A stretch of DNA of 64,000 nt from Datisca glomerata (GCA_003255025.1 QANY01005052.1:1178001-1242000); one strand, 5' to 3'. Counted from the first letter of the stretch, positions 37,776 through 49,210 are shown. Translations and numbers: made by a program. Notes: generated from the letters alone by a model not told the origin.

Positions 37776-38900
37776 AGAATGAATATGGGAAGTCTCCCCC
37801 AAAGAAGCTAAAGGTAGAGGCTTAGAAGCCAACCTTGAGCGTACATTGGACGAGGTAGAATGTTGGAAAGAGAGATGGATAGGCCTCATACTATTAAACG
37901 CCTAAGCAAAATATGGTGAGGTAGCTGAGGAAGCACTAGAAGTAGGAGGTAAAGATGCTTGAAAGTGAATGGCAATAGAAAGGGCTAAAGGCCGATGAGG
38001 TGAAGCAAGGATCCAACAACCATTGCTAGTCGCGATGAGAAACGTTGTAAGAAACGATGATCTTGGTCCTATAATCGGGAGTCTCAAATGGATGAGAGTT
38101 CTTCATATTGTCTGTAAAAAGGCAAAGAAAAATTAGTTGAATAAAAGGAAAACAGGGGATGCAGATGGCCAAGGTCACTCACCAAATGATCACCATTCAG
38201 TAGGGATATGGAAGTGACCGCCTCCTTGCGAGTCCCACTAACTTGGAATGCCTTGGCATTACACCACTTATCACCCTTTGGCAAGTCCATAATGGACCGC
38301 CGGTCAGGCGACTCCTCGGAGCGGCAAAGTAGTTGCCATTCTTCTCCCTAATGGAGTAAAGAAGGCGAAACTCATTAAGGCCTAAATCTAAATCATACAA
38401 TCTGTTTAAACCTAGAAGAATTCTATAGGTATTTAGGGTGCACTGTGCAAGAGAGACATCGTGATACTGGAAAACTCTTAAAATAGGGGAGAGATAGGAA
38501 ATCTAAAGCCTAATGCAATGTACAATGTCCTAAAGTTTAAAATGCTAGGGTGTTTGGAAGGACTGACGAGGTCACCGTCAAAATAGGAACAGGAGACATC
38601 ATTGGGAAAGGCCTTACATTATCGAGAAATAAACCGTTCAAACTTGTCTCTGCTCCTAATTCTAGGGATAGAAGGAGAAAAGGAAGAACAAGCCATTGAA
38701 ATACAGTAGAAAAGGGAAGACGAAGCTAGGAACTTACTGGGTAAAGTAATAACTGTCAAACGGCAGACTTGAAAGCATAAAATAAGAACTGTCAAAAGTT
38801 GAAATAAAACATGGCAACCAATGTACGAACACATACACGTGGTGCGTGACATAAGGGAAGACAGTGGCAGAATCTAAATAGGCGAAGACGTCCCCCTTCA
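37776..38900 (-). pseudogene. Retrotransposon-associated minus-strand coding remnant, second part
   Basis: Frames at 38400-38197 and 38290-38084 read LDLGLNEFRLLYSIREKNGN, then YFAAPRSRLTGGPLW. This resembles the putative plant transposon protein found in Tat/Ogre-type gypsy elements (often as an extra or antisense ORF). It joins the sequence at 33186-34283 once the CACTA element is removed. Several stops and frame changes are present. Family assignment is from memory of the motif and is moderate. Confidence 0.5.
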
Positions 38901-39440
38901 TCCAATCTCATGTGTTAAGATCTGTGACAATAATATTTGTACAAGAACAATAACATAACAGTTTATTGAAACGAGTAAGGAATGAGTGTACCATTTTATA
39001 ATTTTATCACAATGATTTGAGTTTAATGCCCAACATTCATTGGTAGAATTTTCCCGTTTTCTTTGCTAAAGACTCATTAGTAGAGTTTCTCTTGTTTCCT
39101 TGTTTTCCTTTTCTCGTTTTGTATTTTTCCTTTGTATTTCTTCTTAGATCGATGAGAGTCGCTCTGTTTGTGCAATTTTTCTGTTATTGGACTCCGTTGT
39201 TGTTGTATTCATTCTTTCAGAACAAAATTTTGGAGATTAAAATCCGTTCCGCACCAACTTCAAGCTTTCAACGAAATCCGTTCTCAAACACTTAGGAAAA
39301 TTTTGGCTCCCAGTTCTCTTAAAAATAACTATTTTTATAGTAGAATTTGTTGTCAAGCACTTCTAGTTCAATTTTCTTTTGTAAAGGCATCTGCTTTCGT
39401 GGCTTCAATCTTTGTTAGAGAACAAATATCTTTCCGGTTG
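38901..39440. other. Unclassified sequence between coding remnant and tandem arrays
   Basis: No recognised gene. Short open frames at 39092-39443 have no known product. TTTGCTAAAGACTCATTAGTAGAGTTTC-like words here recur at 40240-40300 (CATTGATAGAGTTT), suggesting the edge of a larger repeat. Confidence 0.4.
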
Positions 39441-40235
39441 TGAAATCTGTTCCTGAGGATATGACTTTAATTTTCTTTAAAGAGAAGGACTTGTGATCAG
39501 TCCATTTGGATTCAAATAATTAAAGAACCATGATCCCGTCTTTATTTCGTTCATTCTGAGAGAATGACTTATGAATTACCATTTTCTCAAGGACTTAAGT
39601 TCAAATAAAGAACCATGTTACCCGTTTTCATTCTAAGAGAAGGACTTACGAGTTGTCCATTTAATTTTGAGATGAGAACTTAGGTTCAAATAAAGAACTA
39701 TGACCCTATTTTGGCCTTTAGTTTTAGGATCGTTCGTTGAGTTATTTTCAAGAAATATTTCATCTTTGCTTTCTTCAGTTGTTTCTATTATGAATTATTT
39801 GAGCATCATCTGATCCGTTAGACAATGATATTTTTATTTTGAAGTTTTTGATTTTCTTCTGAGAACGATGTCCGTAGACACTCCCAATGACTCAGGCTCC
39901 TTCCGTAGAGCCATGTCCCCGTTTTGATTTTCTTCTGAGAACGGTGTCTGTAGACACTCCCAAGGACTTAAGCTCATTCTATGGAACCATGACCCCGTTT
40001 TGATTTCCTTCAGAGAATGATGTTTGTTGACACTCCCAAGGACTTAGGCTCCTTCTGTGGAACCATGACCCCATTTTGATTTCCTTCTGAAAATGATTTC
40101 CGTAGACACTCCCAATGATTTAGGCTCATGTGGAACCATGACCCCGTTTTGATTTCTTTTTTAGAACGACGTTTGTAAACACTCCTAAGGACTTAGGCTC
40201 CTTCCATGAAACCATGACCCCATTTTGATTTACTA
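39440..40235. repeat. Tandem array of ~76-bp units with degenerate flank
   Basis: TTGATTT anchors at 39848, 39924, 40000, 40076, 40149 and 40225 give periods of 76, 76, 76, 73 and 76 bp. Each unit carries GTAGACACTCCCAAGGACTT and GGAACCATGACCCC. Older, degenerate relatives occupy 39440-39700. Confidence 0.85.
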
Positions 40236-40439
40236 CCGGCTCATTGATAGAGTTTCCCTCGTTTCTTATGTTACGAGCACATTGATAGAGTTTTCTCCCG
40301 TTTGCTTTTCTTTTTCTTTTTCTCGTACACAAATATATGCGACAAGAATGTTGAACAATACCATATATAATATATTAATGGAATAAGTAGAGAACAAGTA
40401 TACTGTAACTTTCTTTTAGAAGCTCGAATCTCATTCCGT

Positions 40440-41640
40440 AAAGAATTTCAAGAAACTGAGTTCCATTGCTTTGTAGCGACATATGATTTGTCACATAAAT
40501 ATTAACGTGTTGATGAAGTTATTATAATTTTTCAAGTTTTGCATGTTATCGCGTTTCAAGTTTTGATTGAGAGCTCAAAATTGAATTCTGTGAAATTTTT
40601 TAAGAAGTTGATTTTTATATGTTTCCGGTGATATATAATTCACCATGTATTTGACTTCTGATTGATGCAGTATAATTTTCAAAATTACATGATCAATATA
40701 ATCTGCCTTCCTGAACAAATTTCATAAAAGTTATTATAATTTTTGTTCGGGAGTTCCAAATTGAGTTCTGAAAAATTCTTCAAGAAGTATAAATCCGTAT
40801 CTTTTTCAATGCTACTAGATTTTCATATGATACTGTCTAACACAAAGCAATTTAAAGATTCAATTTGAAAGATATGGATAGCCTTACTTTTATGAGCAAT
40901 ACGTACAATAATTACCGTAACTTTTTATTAAAAATTTCAAATTGAATTTCATAAAATTCTCTAATAAGTAGACTCATGTATCTTTCTATTGATATAAGAT
41001 TCTACGTGTAGTTGGCTACTAATAAATACAGTTTAGTTTTTGAAATTGATCATTTTGCATAAGCTACTTCCTAAGCAGCCTTAATGAAATTTATCATAAC
41101 TTTTTCTCGAGAGCTCCAAATCAAGTTCTGCAAAAATTTTAAGAAATAGATATCCATATATTTTTAACGATATATAATTTGTCATCTAGTACTATATAAA
41201 TCGGTACATTTTAAAATTAAAACATGAAAAGTGTGAATATATTTACTTTTCTGAACAGTACCAATGAAAACTATCATAACTTTTGATCGTGAGCCTCAAA
41301 TTGATTTTCATAAAATTCTCCATGACCTAGATTTCCGTATCTTTCAATTGATATAAGATTCATGGTATAATTAGCCTTCAATCGATACAGTTTTAATTTT
41401 CAAATCTTACAGTTCTAAATAATCTATTTTATGAACAATCTTCATGAAAATTATCATAACGTTTTCTCGGACGCTCTGAATTGAGTTCTACAAAATTCTT
41501 CAAGAAGTAGACATTTAAGTCTACTTAACCATATACAATGTTCTATATAAGTATATTTAATACAGTTCAAAAGTTAAATTTGAAAGAGGTGAGTAAGTTT
41601 ACTTTCCTGTACGAAAACCACCATAAAATTCTCTATCGTA
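40440..41640. repeat. Satellite-like array of ~180-bp units
   Basis: The motif [GT]TAT[CT]ATAACTTTT or its variants recurs near 40520, 40733, 40910, 41090, 41270, 41450 and 41620, each followed by GAGTTCTRMAAAATTCT. The usual step is about 180 bp. Six or seven diverged copies; no coding potential. Confidence 0.75.
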
Positions 41641-41689
41641 AGCATAATTTCATCCGCCATCAAGATAATTCCGTCCCCACTGCCAAGAT

Positions 41690-42275
41690 AACTATTTCCC
41701 TTTCTCAAGACTTTTCCCATTCTCGAGACATTTCTTTCTCGTTCTCAAGATATTTCTTTCCCATTCTCAAGACATTTCTTTCCTGTTCACGAGACTTTTC
41801 CCGTTCTCAAGCTAATTCCATTTCCGTTCTCAAGACATTTCCCATTCTCAAGCCAATTTTGTTCCTGTTCTCAAGACTTTTTCTATTGTCAAACCAATTT
41901 CTTTCCTGTTCTTAAGACTTTTCCCGTTTTCAAGACTTTTCTCATTGTCAAGCCAATTCCATTCCCATTCTCAAAACTTGTCCCGTTGTCAAACCAATTT
42001 CATTCTGGTTCTCAAGATTTTTCCCGTTCTCAAGATTTTCCCTGTTGTCAAGTCAATTTTGTTTTCGTCCTCAAGACTTTTCCCATTCTCAAGACTTTTG
42101 CTGTTCTCAAGCCAATTATGTTCTCTGTTCTCAAGACTTTTCCCGTTCTCAAAACTTTTTCCATTGTCAAAGTAATTACGTTCCCTGTTCTCAAAACTTT
42201 CACCGTTGTCAAGTCAATTCTATTCCCGTTCTCAATCCTTTCCTGTTCTCAATACTTTCCCCATTGTCAAGATAT
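41690..42275. repeat. 18-bp minisatellite
   Basis: About 30 imperfect copies of a unit like TTCTCAAGACTTTTCCCG, with variants GTTGTCAAGCCAATT. Long plus-strand open frames (41538-42514) are only translations of this array. It borders the ~180-bp array directly. Confidence 0.9.
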
Positions 42276-42418
42276 TTAAACTCAAAACTTTAAATCAAAT
42301 TAGAGTTAAAACTCAAAATTTTGTTTATCACAAATCAAATAAATTCTCTTCTCCTTTTGTTTTAGAAGTTGATAATGATGTAAAAGAAATAAGCCAATCG
42401 AATATGCAAGGAACGAGT

Positions 42419-42540
42419 TTACCGTTTTTCATTCTGTTTGTAGTTTTGTGTTTGTTGTCGTTCCCATCTATGCTTCCAACCCATTGCCATTTTCATTTTC
42501 GCTTTCGTTGTTGAGAGGGCGTTTGATTTGATTTTTGACA
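42419..42540 (-). pseudogene. Start of a gag-like ORF of a minus-strand LTR element
   Basis: On the minus strand, MSKIKSNALSTTKAKMK begins about 50 bp inside the leader of the LTR at 42594-43274 and stops after about 40 codons. Its start resembles the gag start at 30156 (MSRTRSS). Only the first part survives before the tandem arrays. Confidence 0.4.
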
Positions 42541-42593
42541 TTTTGGGAGGGATTTCTCGAGATTTTCTCTCACTCTCAATGAAAGCGCCAAAA

Positions 42594-42864
42594 TGTAAAT
42601 ATTTTTTTCGGTATGGGGAGCTCTTTACGAACAAATAATAAAGATAACAATTTAAAGAAAGAGAAAGAAAATGAAGACGCATCGATTTACGTAAAAAAAC
42701 CTTTAAAGGGAAGAAAAACCACGAAAAAACTATTGATATTCACTTGTGTAAAGAATTTTACATAGTTGATGATGGGAGAAGAGGGAAAAGGCAACGCACT
42801 TAGTCAAGGTTTGCTTGGGTTGCCTCTCCTTTTTTTTCTTACATGAACATGTACTTATAGGCCT

Positions 42865-42909
<45 letters not shown>

Positions 42910-43274
42910 GGGGGATGATCACACCCCTATGTTCTCAGCTGATGAGATTTTTGTCAGTGAGCGCCCCTCCCTATTGATGGGATCTTCTTCATGCATGGGA
43001 TCTTATGCTCAGTTTATCCACTATATTGTCTTGTCACTGCCGAATTAATCGTAGCCGTAAGATCAATCCCACGGTTCTGATCTTCTTTTGTGTTTCTTTC
43101 AACTGCTATGTTGACTATATTGTCTGCTGGATTAATTAAGATTGTTCGATCCCTTTTACGGTTCTGATCCTTTTCTCTTTGATGGAGTTTTCGGTATAGA
43201 TCATGTCACGTGTTATATGATATTTTGACTGTTCACTCTCATTTTGCTTCTCTTGAAGGATGCCTCTCTTAACA
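42594..43274 (-). mobile_element. LTR of a minus-strand gypsy-type retrotransposon
   Basis: The 681-bp segment begins TGTTAAGAGAGGC and ends TATTTACA when read on the minus strand (TG...CA). It is followed by the leader TTGGCGCTTTCATTGAGAG (42591-42573), close to the one at 30091-30109. A TATA-like GCCTATAAGTAC lies at about 42855. A (TAA)n microsatellite at 42867-42908 lies within it. No second LTR was found, so the element is truncated. Confidence 0.6.
42867..42908. repeat. (TAA)n microsatellite
   Basis: About 14 uninterrupted ATA repeats within the LTR. Confidence 0.95.
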
Positions 43275-45137
43275 ATAAAAGAAACAAAGTACTAGTAAAA
43301 ATGTTAAAAGTAAATAAACGTTAATAGAAAATGTTAAGAGTTAAACAAAATATCAAACTGTCACTAACTTCCATTGACGGAAGTTAGCCACGTGTTTCTC
43401 GTATGCATTTTAGTGTCATTGTTAACTGAAAATCATCATGGAAGGAATGTTTTATAGTTTCTCAAATTACATGAGTTTAAAAATATGAAAAAGAAAGTTT
43501 TAAAGGTATAGCCGTTACTAATTTTAACTGAAATTATTTATGAGAAGTTGGATGAGAAAGACCTATGGAATGAAAGAAATGATATTATGACATTTTAAAT
43601 TTTGTTAACGAAATGTGACATTTTCATTAGGAGAGAAGACTAAAATATCTTCGTGCTAGTCCTTCATTTAGTGAAAAATTACTGCTAGACTCTATTTAAC
43701 ATTCTGTCATTAAAATTTAAATAAGCGAGACCAGAGTCTAGCAAAAATTCATTAGATCTGAATCTAACCATCAATAATTTTAACCGAAATGTTTTAAACT
43801 AAAACGGCAAGTTAGTTTGAGTCTACCATTCTTAATGTATTTTAATATCTTATGACATTCTTGATGATTTAGTAAAAAAAATTATTCATTGTCAATTCAA
43901 TTAATTATGTGCCGAAATAGAATAACGTTATTGAAGTTTTACCTCTATTTCGTAAGCCATTGGCATAAAAAAAATAAAGAATTTGGAGGCAAACATCCAT
44001 AACTATATTCTTCGAAAGATAAAATATCTGGTACTTAATTTTGATATCTTTTTTAAAATATGGTATCCGATTTTGCCATGCCACAACTTAGAGCACACAA
44101 CGTTAGCCAAGTAAACCTCAATGGCCACGAATGTGAATTGAATTGCCCATCTTTGGGGAACAACCACATAGTCTAATCAGTTGAGCAATCAGACCCAAAG
44201 TTAATTCAATATCAATCATAAGTACTTTTGAAAGTTTAAAGAACTTGCATACGGACAAAAAATTTCATTATTTGTGTTTCAAATTTCAAAGTTGAATAGA
44301 GAACAGTAATATTAAATTTGTTATTTGTATTTAACCTCTTTTTTCCTCGATTTCTAATTTCTTCAAATCCAAACATTGATTGAAAGTACTTTAGTGAAGA
44401 ACTTTTACTTGTTTGTATTGTATGTTTTTAACTTTCTTTACCTAATTAATATATATTAGACTAAAATAACAAATTTAAAGCAGGCCGCAGCACCGGCAGC
44501 AGTCTAATCCAGCAGCAGCAGCAGTTCAACTAATTAACTTAAAATATTCCCCTTCTGTCCATGACCAAGTCCCCTTTTCTCTCTTTGACCAAAAAAAGTT
44601 CCATTCTTTCTTATATAATTTAAAATTATCCAGTCGATTCTTTTTTTCTTGTTCAACATAATAATTAACATAATACAGATTCAGAGGTTTATTTAATAAT
44701 AAAACTTTTGTTGTATTTCACGGTAATTGAATTTTATTAAATTGGGCGATAATGGACTCTTGACAATTTGTTTTATGTCACTTTTATAAGAAGTATATAA
44801 TAACACTAGAGAAACAAAATATGTGTAGAGCACTTTATGATATCTTAATTTAAGATGAATTTTTCTCTTATACCATAAGATTAAATAATAAAATAATTAA
44901 ATTTTAATATCAACAAATCATAAATTTAAGTCATATTATCTCTTAAATCTTGTTTTCTGTTATTTGACTGAGCAATATGAATACATAGAGAAGTGGCGGC
45001 TAAATAATATTGTTCATATAATTCATAAATCTAAGTCGCAAAGTCGATTCAAAATTTCTTCATCTTCTAGTCCGCCAATGGCGAAAACATTTCATGATTA
45101 CTAAAAAAGATTTAGGATTCATTTTCCTTCTGACATC
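43275..45137. other. Intergenic region upstream of the BAHD gene
   Basis: AT-rich, no coding frame or domain. At 44480-44528 there is a CAG-rich run (GCAGCACCGGCAGCAG followed by CAGCAGCAGCAGCAG). The promoter of the downstream gene must lie in the last few hundred bases. Confidence 0.5.
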
Positions 45138-45146
45138 TATATAAGA
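45138..45146 (+). promoter_or_regulatory. TATA box of the BAHD gene
   Basis: CTATATAAG lies 116-124 bp upstream of the start codon, in a reasonable position for a plant core promoter with a 5'UTR of about 85-95 bp. Confidence 0.65.
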
Positions 45147-45261
45147 AATCCAATCCAACTCTTGGCTCTCACCAATCATAAACAGCATCCGTCCTCTTCT
45201 TCTCAGTAGACATTTTCTGATATCTTCTCTTAGAAATCAAATAAGAAGATAAGGAAAGAAA

Positions 45262-46560
45262 ATGGAGAGAAAGATTGAAGTAACCTCGACGGGGATAGTA
45301 AAACCATCGTCTCCGACGCCACCGGAGCTTAAAACACTCAAGCTTTCGTTTCTCGACCAAGCTGCACCTGGTAGCTACACTCCTCTGCTTTTCTTCTACC
45401 GTGCTGATCAGCTTGATCAGACCTCAGTCGTTGACCATTATGAGAGAAGTAATCAGCTGAAGAAATCTTTGGCTGATACTTTGACTCGCTTTTACCCCTT
45501 GGCCGGAACTATAGTGGAAGGCTATTTGGTGGATTGTAACGATGAAGGTGCAGAGTACTCTGAAGCACGAATTTCATGTGATTTATCGGAAGTCATAGAT
45601 AATGACGAACTTGACCTCAAGTTCCTTCACAAATTACTCCCGTTTGAGCCGTTCGCGGATCTATCCGAGTCTGGGTCCAGAGATTTCATCCTATCCGTCC
45701 GATACAATGTCTTCAACTGCGGGGGAATTGCGGTTGCCGTCTGCGTCACGCACAAGCTCGTCGACGGAACATCAGCGACTACTTTTGTGAAAGAATGGGC
45801 GGCCACTAGCCGAGGAGTGAGCGAGTGTCTCGTGCCTACTTTTGATGCTGCCAAGCTTTTCCCTCCGGCTGAGATTAAGGGATTTCAACGCCCTTCAAAA
45901 ATCGAGAAGGACACGATCGTGTCGAAGCGTTTTGTGTTCTCCAAAGCCAAAATCGATGCTCTCAAAGACGAATTTTCTGTTGCTTTAGAGAAGCCGCCGA
46001 CACGCGTGGAGGCAATCTCAGCGTTTATATGGAAACGTTTCATGGCAATTGCTCGTGCCAAACCGCAGAAGGCAAAGGTATCGGCAGCGCTTCACGCCGT
46101 GAACGTGCGCGGGAGGATGGATCCGACATTGCCGGCTCACTCGTTGGGTAATCTTTGGTGGTTCGCGATCGCACCGTGCCCGATTGACGAAGAGAGAGAT
46201 CATCAATTTCTGATAACGCAGATTCGAAACGCCATACGAGAAATCGACAGCGAGTTTGTGAAGACGTTACAGGATTCTCAGAAGGCGTTGGGTGTGATGA
46301 GGAAAGTGGGGCAGCAGATGTACTCAGGGGAGGTAGAGTTTTGTAGTTTCACGAGCTGGTGTCGGTTTCCTTTGTATGAAGCTGATTTCGGGTGGGGGAA
46401 GCCTGCTTGGGTATGCAGTCCAAGTAGGCCTTTTAAGAATGTGGTGGTTCTAATGCCTACAAGTGGTGATGGTGACGGAATTGAAGCGTGGGTGAATTTG
46501 GACGAAGAAGGAATGGCAGCCTTCCAACGCGATCCTGAACTGCTTACTCTTACATCATGA
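45262..46560 (+). CDS. BAHD-family acyl-CoA-dependent acyltransferase (vinorine synthase-like clade)
   Basis: Transfers an acyl group from acyl-CoA to an alcohol or amine of a specialised metabolite, in the cytosol. The 432-aa single-exon frame has the catalytic HxxxD motif (HKLVDG, His164 and Asp168), NVRGRMDP at 281-288, and the structural DFGWG motif at 375-379 (YEADFGWGKPAWV). Length is normal for the family (about 430-460 aa). No signal peptide. The N-terminal KPSSPTPPELKTLKLSFLDQ is typical of the clade containing vinorine synthase and related acetyltransferases, but substrate cannot be read from sequence. The start is the first ATG after the TATA box. Short open frames on the other strand are shadows. 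It looks intact and is GC-richer than its surroundings. Confidence 0.95.
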   Translation: MERKIEVTSTGIVKPSSPTPPELKTLKLSFLDQAAPGSYTPLLFFYRADQLDQTSVVDHYERSNQLKKSLADTLTRFYPLAGTIVEGYLVDCNDEGAEYSEARISCDLSEVIDNDELDLKFLHKLLPFEPFADLSESGSRDFILSVRYNVFNCGGIAVAVCVTHKLVDGTSATTFVKEWAATSRGVSECLVPTFDAAKLFPPAEIKGFQRPSKIEKDTIVSKRFVFSKAKIDALKDEFSVALEKPPTRVEAISAFIWKRFMAIARAKPQKAKVSAALHAVNVRGRMDPTLPAHSLGNLWWFAIAPCPIDEERDHQFLITQIRNAIREIDSEFVKTLQDSQKALGVMRKVGQQMYSGEVEFCSFTSWCRFPLYEADFGWGKPAWVCSPSRPFKNVVVLMPTSGDGDGIEAWVNLDEEGMAAFQRDPELLTLTS

Positions 46561-47279
46561 TCGAGTTTAATAGAGAATCAAACTGTTGGGATTATCATAT
46601 TCGACTGACAATCCCAGGTTTGTCAGGTCAAAAGCTTGCTGTAATTTGTATGTGTCTGTTATCATTTATTTTTGTGTGTGATTTAATTTGTTTTTGTTTT
46701 GTTGGAACTCTGATTTAATCTGGTTTTAATGTTTTAAGTCCTATATTGAAGATGGTGTCTATATTCTAAGTTACTTTTCAAAGAATAAATTCTAGTTTGA
46801 ATTTTTAATTAAGCGTCTTTTTCCATAAGGAAGGTAGGTTATCTATGATTTCTTTTGTTGACTCATTAATCATGCACTCTAGATTATATACGCAGCTTCT
46901 AGAAGATTGAATTGCATAGCATTATCTTATTAGCAACATAGAGAGTTATGTTCGTCTAATCTTAGATATTTTGGATTTATTTTAATGATTAAAATTTGTC
47001 AAATTTTTTAAAATTTTATCTAAGTTAGTTTTTTCGAAGATTAATTTAAAATATAAAAAAAATAGATGAATGATTCATATCCAACATAACTCTCACATGT
47101 TTCTTGATAGAAATCTTATCTCAAATAGATTGGGTTGGGGTTGGTCGTCATAAAACATAATTGATCATATCACATATTGTATAAAATTGAAAATGTGCTC
47201 GAAAGAAAGGTTTATTTTTAATTGTATTTTAGAAACATATAACAATAATAAGTGTCTTCCGAGCACTTAGAGGATTTGT
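46561..47279. other. Downstream region of the BAHD gene
   Basis: T-rich 3'UTR sequence with a possible AATAAA polyadenylation signal at 46784-46789, then AT-rich intergenic sequence. Nothing else recognised. Confidence 0.5.
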
Positions 47280-47810
47280 TAAATGTTGTTACGCAACGTA
47301 TATCTTGATTTCGAGGTTGTGTTGGCTGGTGTTTTCCATGCGATTGTTTATGTTTCGACATTTGGATGAAAACAATTGTGGTTGGAAAGTGATTCTATTT
47401 ATGTGGTGGTTATTCTACGTTCTAGATCTCGAAAGGTTCTTTGACGTTGGCATACTGCTTGGGATACATGCTTAAGTTTAATTAATCAGATGAACTTTGT
47501 TGTCACTTATATTTATCGGCAGAGAAATCAGGTTGCAGATTGTTTGGTGTCTGGTGTCTCCCAGTATAGTTACTTCAACTTAGTGGTAAAATGCTTTGAA
47601 CTTTTGTTCTTTGTTTATTTTTGATGATGTTTGTAACATACATTATTTTAGATTTTGCTGATCATTTTTCTTTATTTTTTCTTTTGTTGATTATTTTACT
47701 TTATTTTGATAATATGTTGAGTTGTGTTAGATGATGAGGGTGCTAAGGAGGTAACAGTCTAACTAGGATATCCTGGTGCACCTACTGATTCCTATCACCA
47801 ACAACCTTAT
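47280..47810 (+). mobile_element. 3' fragment of an L1-type LINE (RNase H-like end and 3'UTR)
   Basis: In mixed frames it reads LWLESDSIYVVVILRSRSRK and YIYRQRNQVADCLVSGVSQY, the C-terminal end of the plant LINE RNase H-like domain. The following AAGGAGGTAACAGTCTAACT and ATATCCTGG resemble the 3'UTR of the LINE at 19290-25461 (AGGAGGTGCCAATCTAGTTG, GTATCCTG). A 5'-truncated copy of the same family, inactive. Confidence 0.7.
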
Positions 47811-47889
47811 CTTAAACACAATAACAAGTTTTTAGAAATGCCAGAGCCTGTTTGGAACTTTCTTACATTTGTTTGTGAAAAAACTTTTT

Positions 47890-48180
47890 TCTTCAAGATG
47901 TCTTCTAGACGATTACGAAGTCTATAAGTAGGATCATAAAGTCCTCAAGATGTCTTTAACATTCATCTTGAAAGCTTCAAGATGTCTTCAAGATAAATCG
48001 TCAAGTATTCAAGAAGTTCTTGAAGTCTTCAAGATGGATTGTGAAGTCTTCAAGATGGATCGTGAAGTCTTCAAAGAAGTCTTCAAGACGGATCTTGAAG
48101 ATTTCAAGATTGATCTTGAATTCTTAAAGATGATCTTGAAAGTCTTTAAGATGTTCTCAAGATCACTCATGAAGTATTCG
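47890..48180. repeat. Tandem ~21-bp repeat
   Basis: About 12 imperfect copies of GAAGTCTTCAAGATGGATCGT. The open frame 47950-48216 is a translation of the array. Confidence 0.8.
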
Positions 48181-48314
48181 TCTCCAAGACACTACTTGCT
48201 GATTTCGTTATCATAATTTTTGTTTTAGTAAAACTCATTAAAAATCTTGAGAAATTTTCTAATAAACTCGTTAATAAAGAAAATTGAAAAATCATGGGAT
48301 GATACATAATGTGT

Positions 48315-48460
48315 GTACCTTCTAGTCAGAAAGTGTAACACACTTTAAGACTAGTAGAGTGTAAAAAATGGCAAGGAAGATGAATATGGAAGAAAAAAAT
48401 TGTTAAAGAAGATGGACAATGAAGAAAATTGATGACTTCTTTAAGAAGTCATGGCGATTG
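48315..48460. repeat. Two short hairpins
   Basis: CTAGTCAGAAAGTGT pairs with ACACTTTAAGACTAG around a 3-nt loop at about 48323-48355. A second palindrome, TGACTTCTTTAAGAAGTCA, lies at about 48433-48451. No gene is positioned to use them as a terminator, so a role is unknown. Confidence 0.6.
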
Positions 48461-48499
48461 AGTTTCAAAGTAGAAGGAAATGACTTTTGATGGGACAAT

Positions 48500-49210
48500 T
48501 GTGTAAGAGTTATAGGGATTCTTAGACTACCAATGACACGGCACCACGTGGCATGACATGATAAACGTTTCTACTTAAACTCTAAGAAGAGGAATTGGAG
48601 AGCTGAGCTCCCAAAAGAGAAGGAACTGACCTGACCGGGTTGACCACAAAGGAGCTCGGGAATCATCGATCAATGTGAACTAGGAGGCTCTAGGGTAAAG
48701 GTCTGGCGTAGGAGCTCAGCTAGCCATGTGATAGGCATCATCATTATTCGCCGAAAGTAGCGCTCCATTTTACATTTTCTCAGCTACAACAGGCACCAGT
48801 CGACTTTAAATCGCCATTATGAAGTGTCGAGTCAGTAACCAAACGATCGCATCCACCACATCTGGAAAGACTAAAGGCAAAGACAAAGACATTTAATGCC
48901 GCCTCCAACTCATCATTTCAACAAAGGCCATCACCTAGCCCGAATAAGCTTATTCGACATGTATCCCTCTCCCAAAGCTGGGTATACATACCCCATCTCA
49001 GACAGTGTATGGTACGCAACTTTCTCCTAAAGGAAACTTACCCAAATTTTCTCCAGGATATTGATTTAGGTATCGGAGGCTCTTCGACGAGGAAAATACC
49101 CCTAGTTCTCTTTGTCTTTGGAGTTCTTCCTTTGTGTTGTGCAGACTTCAAGTAGAGAAGATCCTTACGTGAAAAAGAGATAGCACGTTATCTCACGTCA
49201 GAGATTTCCT
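48500..49210. mobile_element. Probable solo or truncated gypsy LTR
   Basis: GC-richer sequence with phrases common in plant gypsy LTRs (ATCGGAGGCTCTTCGACGAG, CCCTAGTTCTCTTTG). No coding region, second LTR or target duplication was found. The identification is by general character only. Confidence 0.4.

Noticed and set aside
39848..40235. Regular repeats that could suggest a CRISPR array
   Set aside because: Units are tandem without distinct spacers, the genome is plant, and no cas genes exist.
40440..41640. Centromeric satellite because of the ~180-bp period
   Set aside because: Only six or seven diverged copies embedded in retrotransposon-like sequence; no long homogeneous array.
41538..42514. 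Long overlapping + frames rich in SQDFSRSQ
   Set aside because: They are translations of the 18-bp minisatellite; several frames stay open because the unit is a multiple of three.
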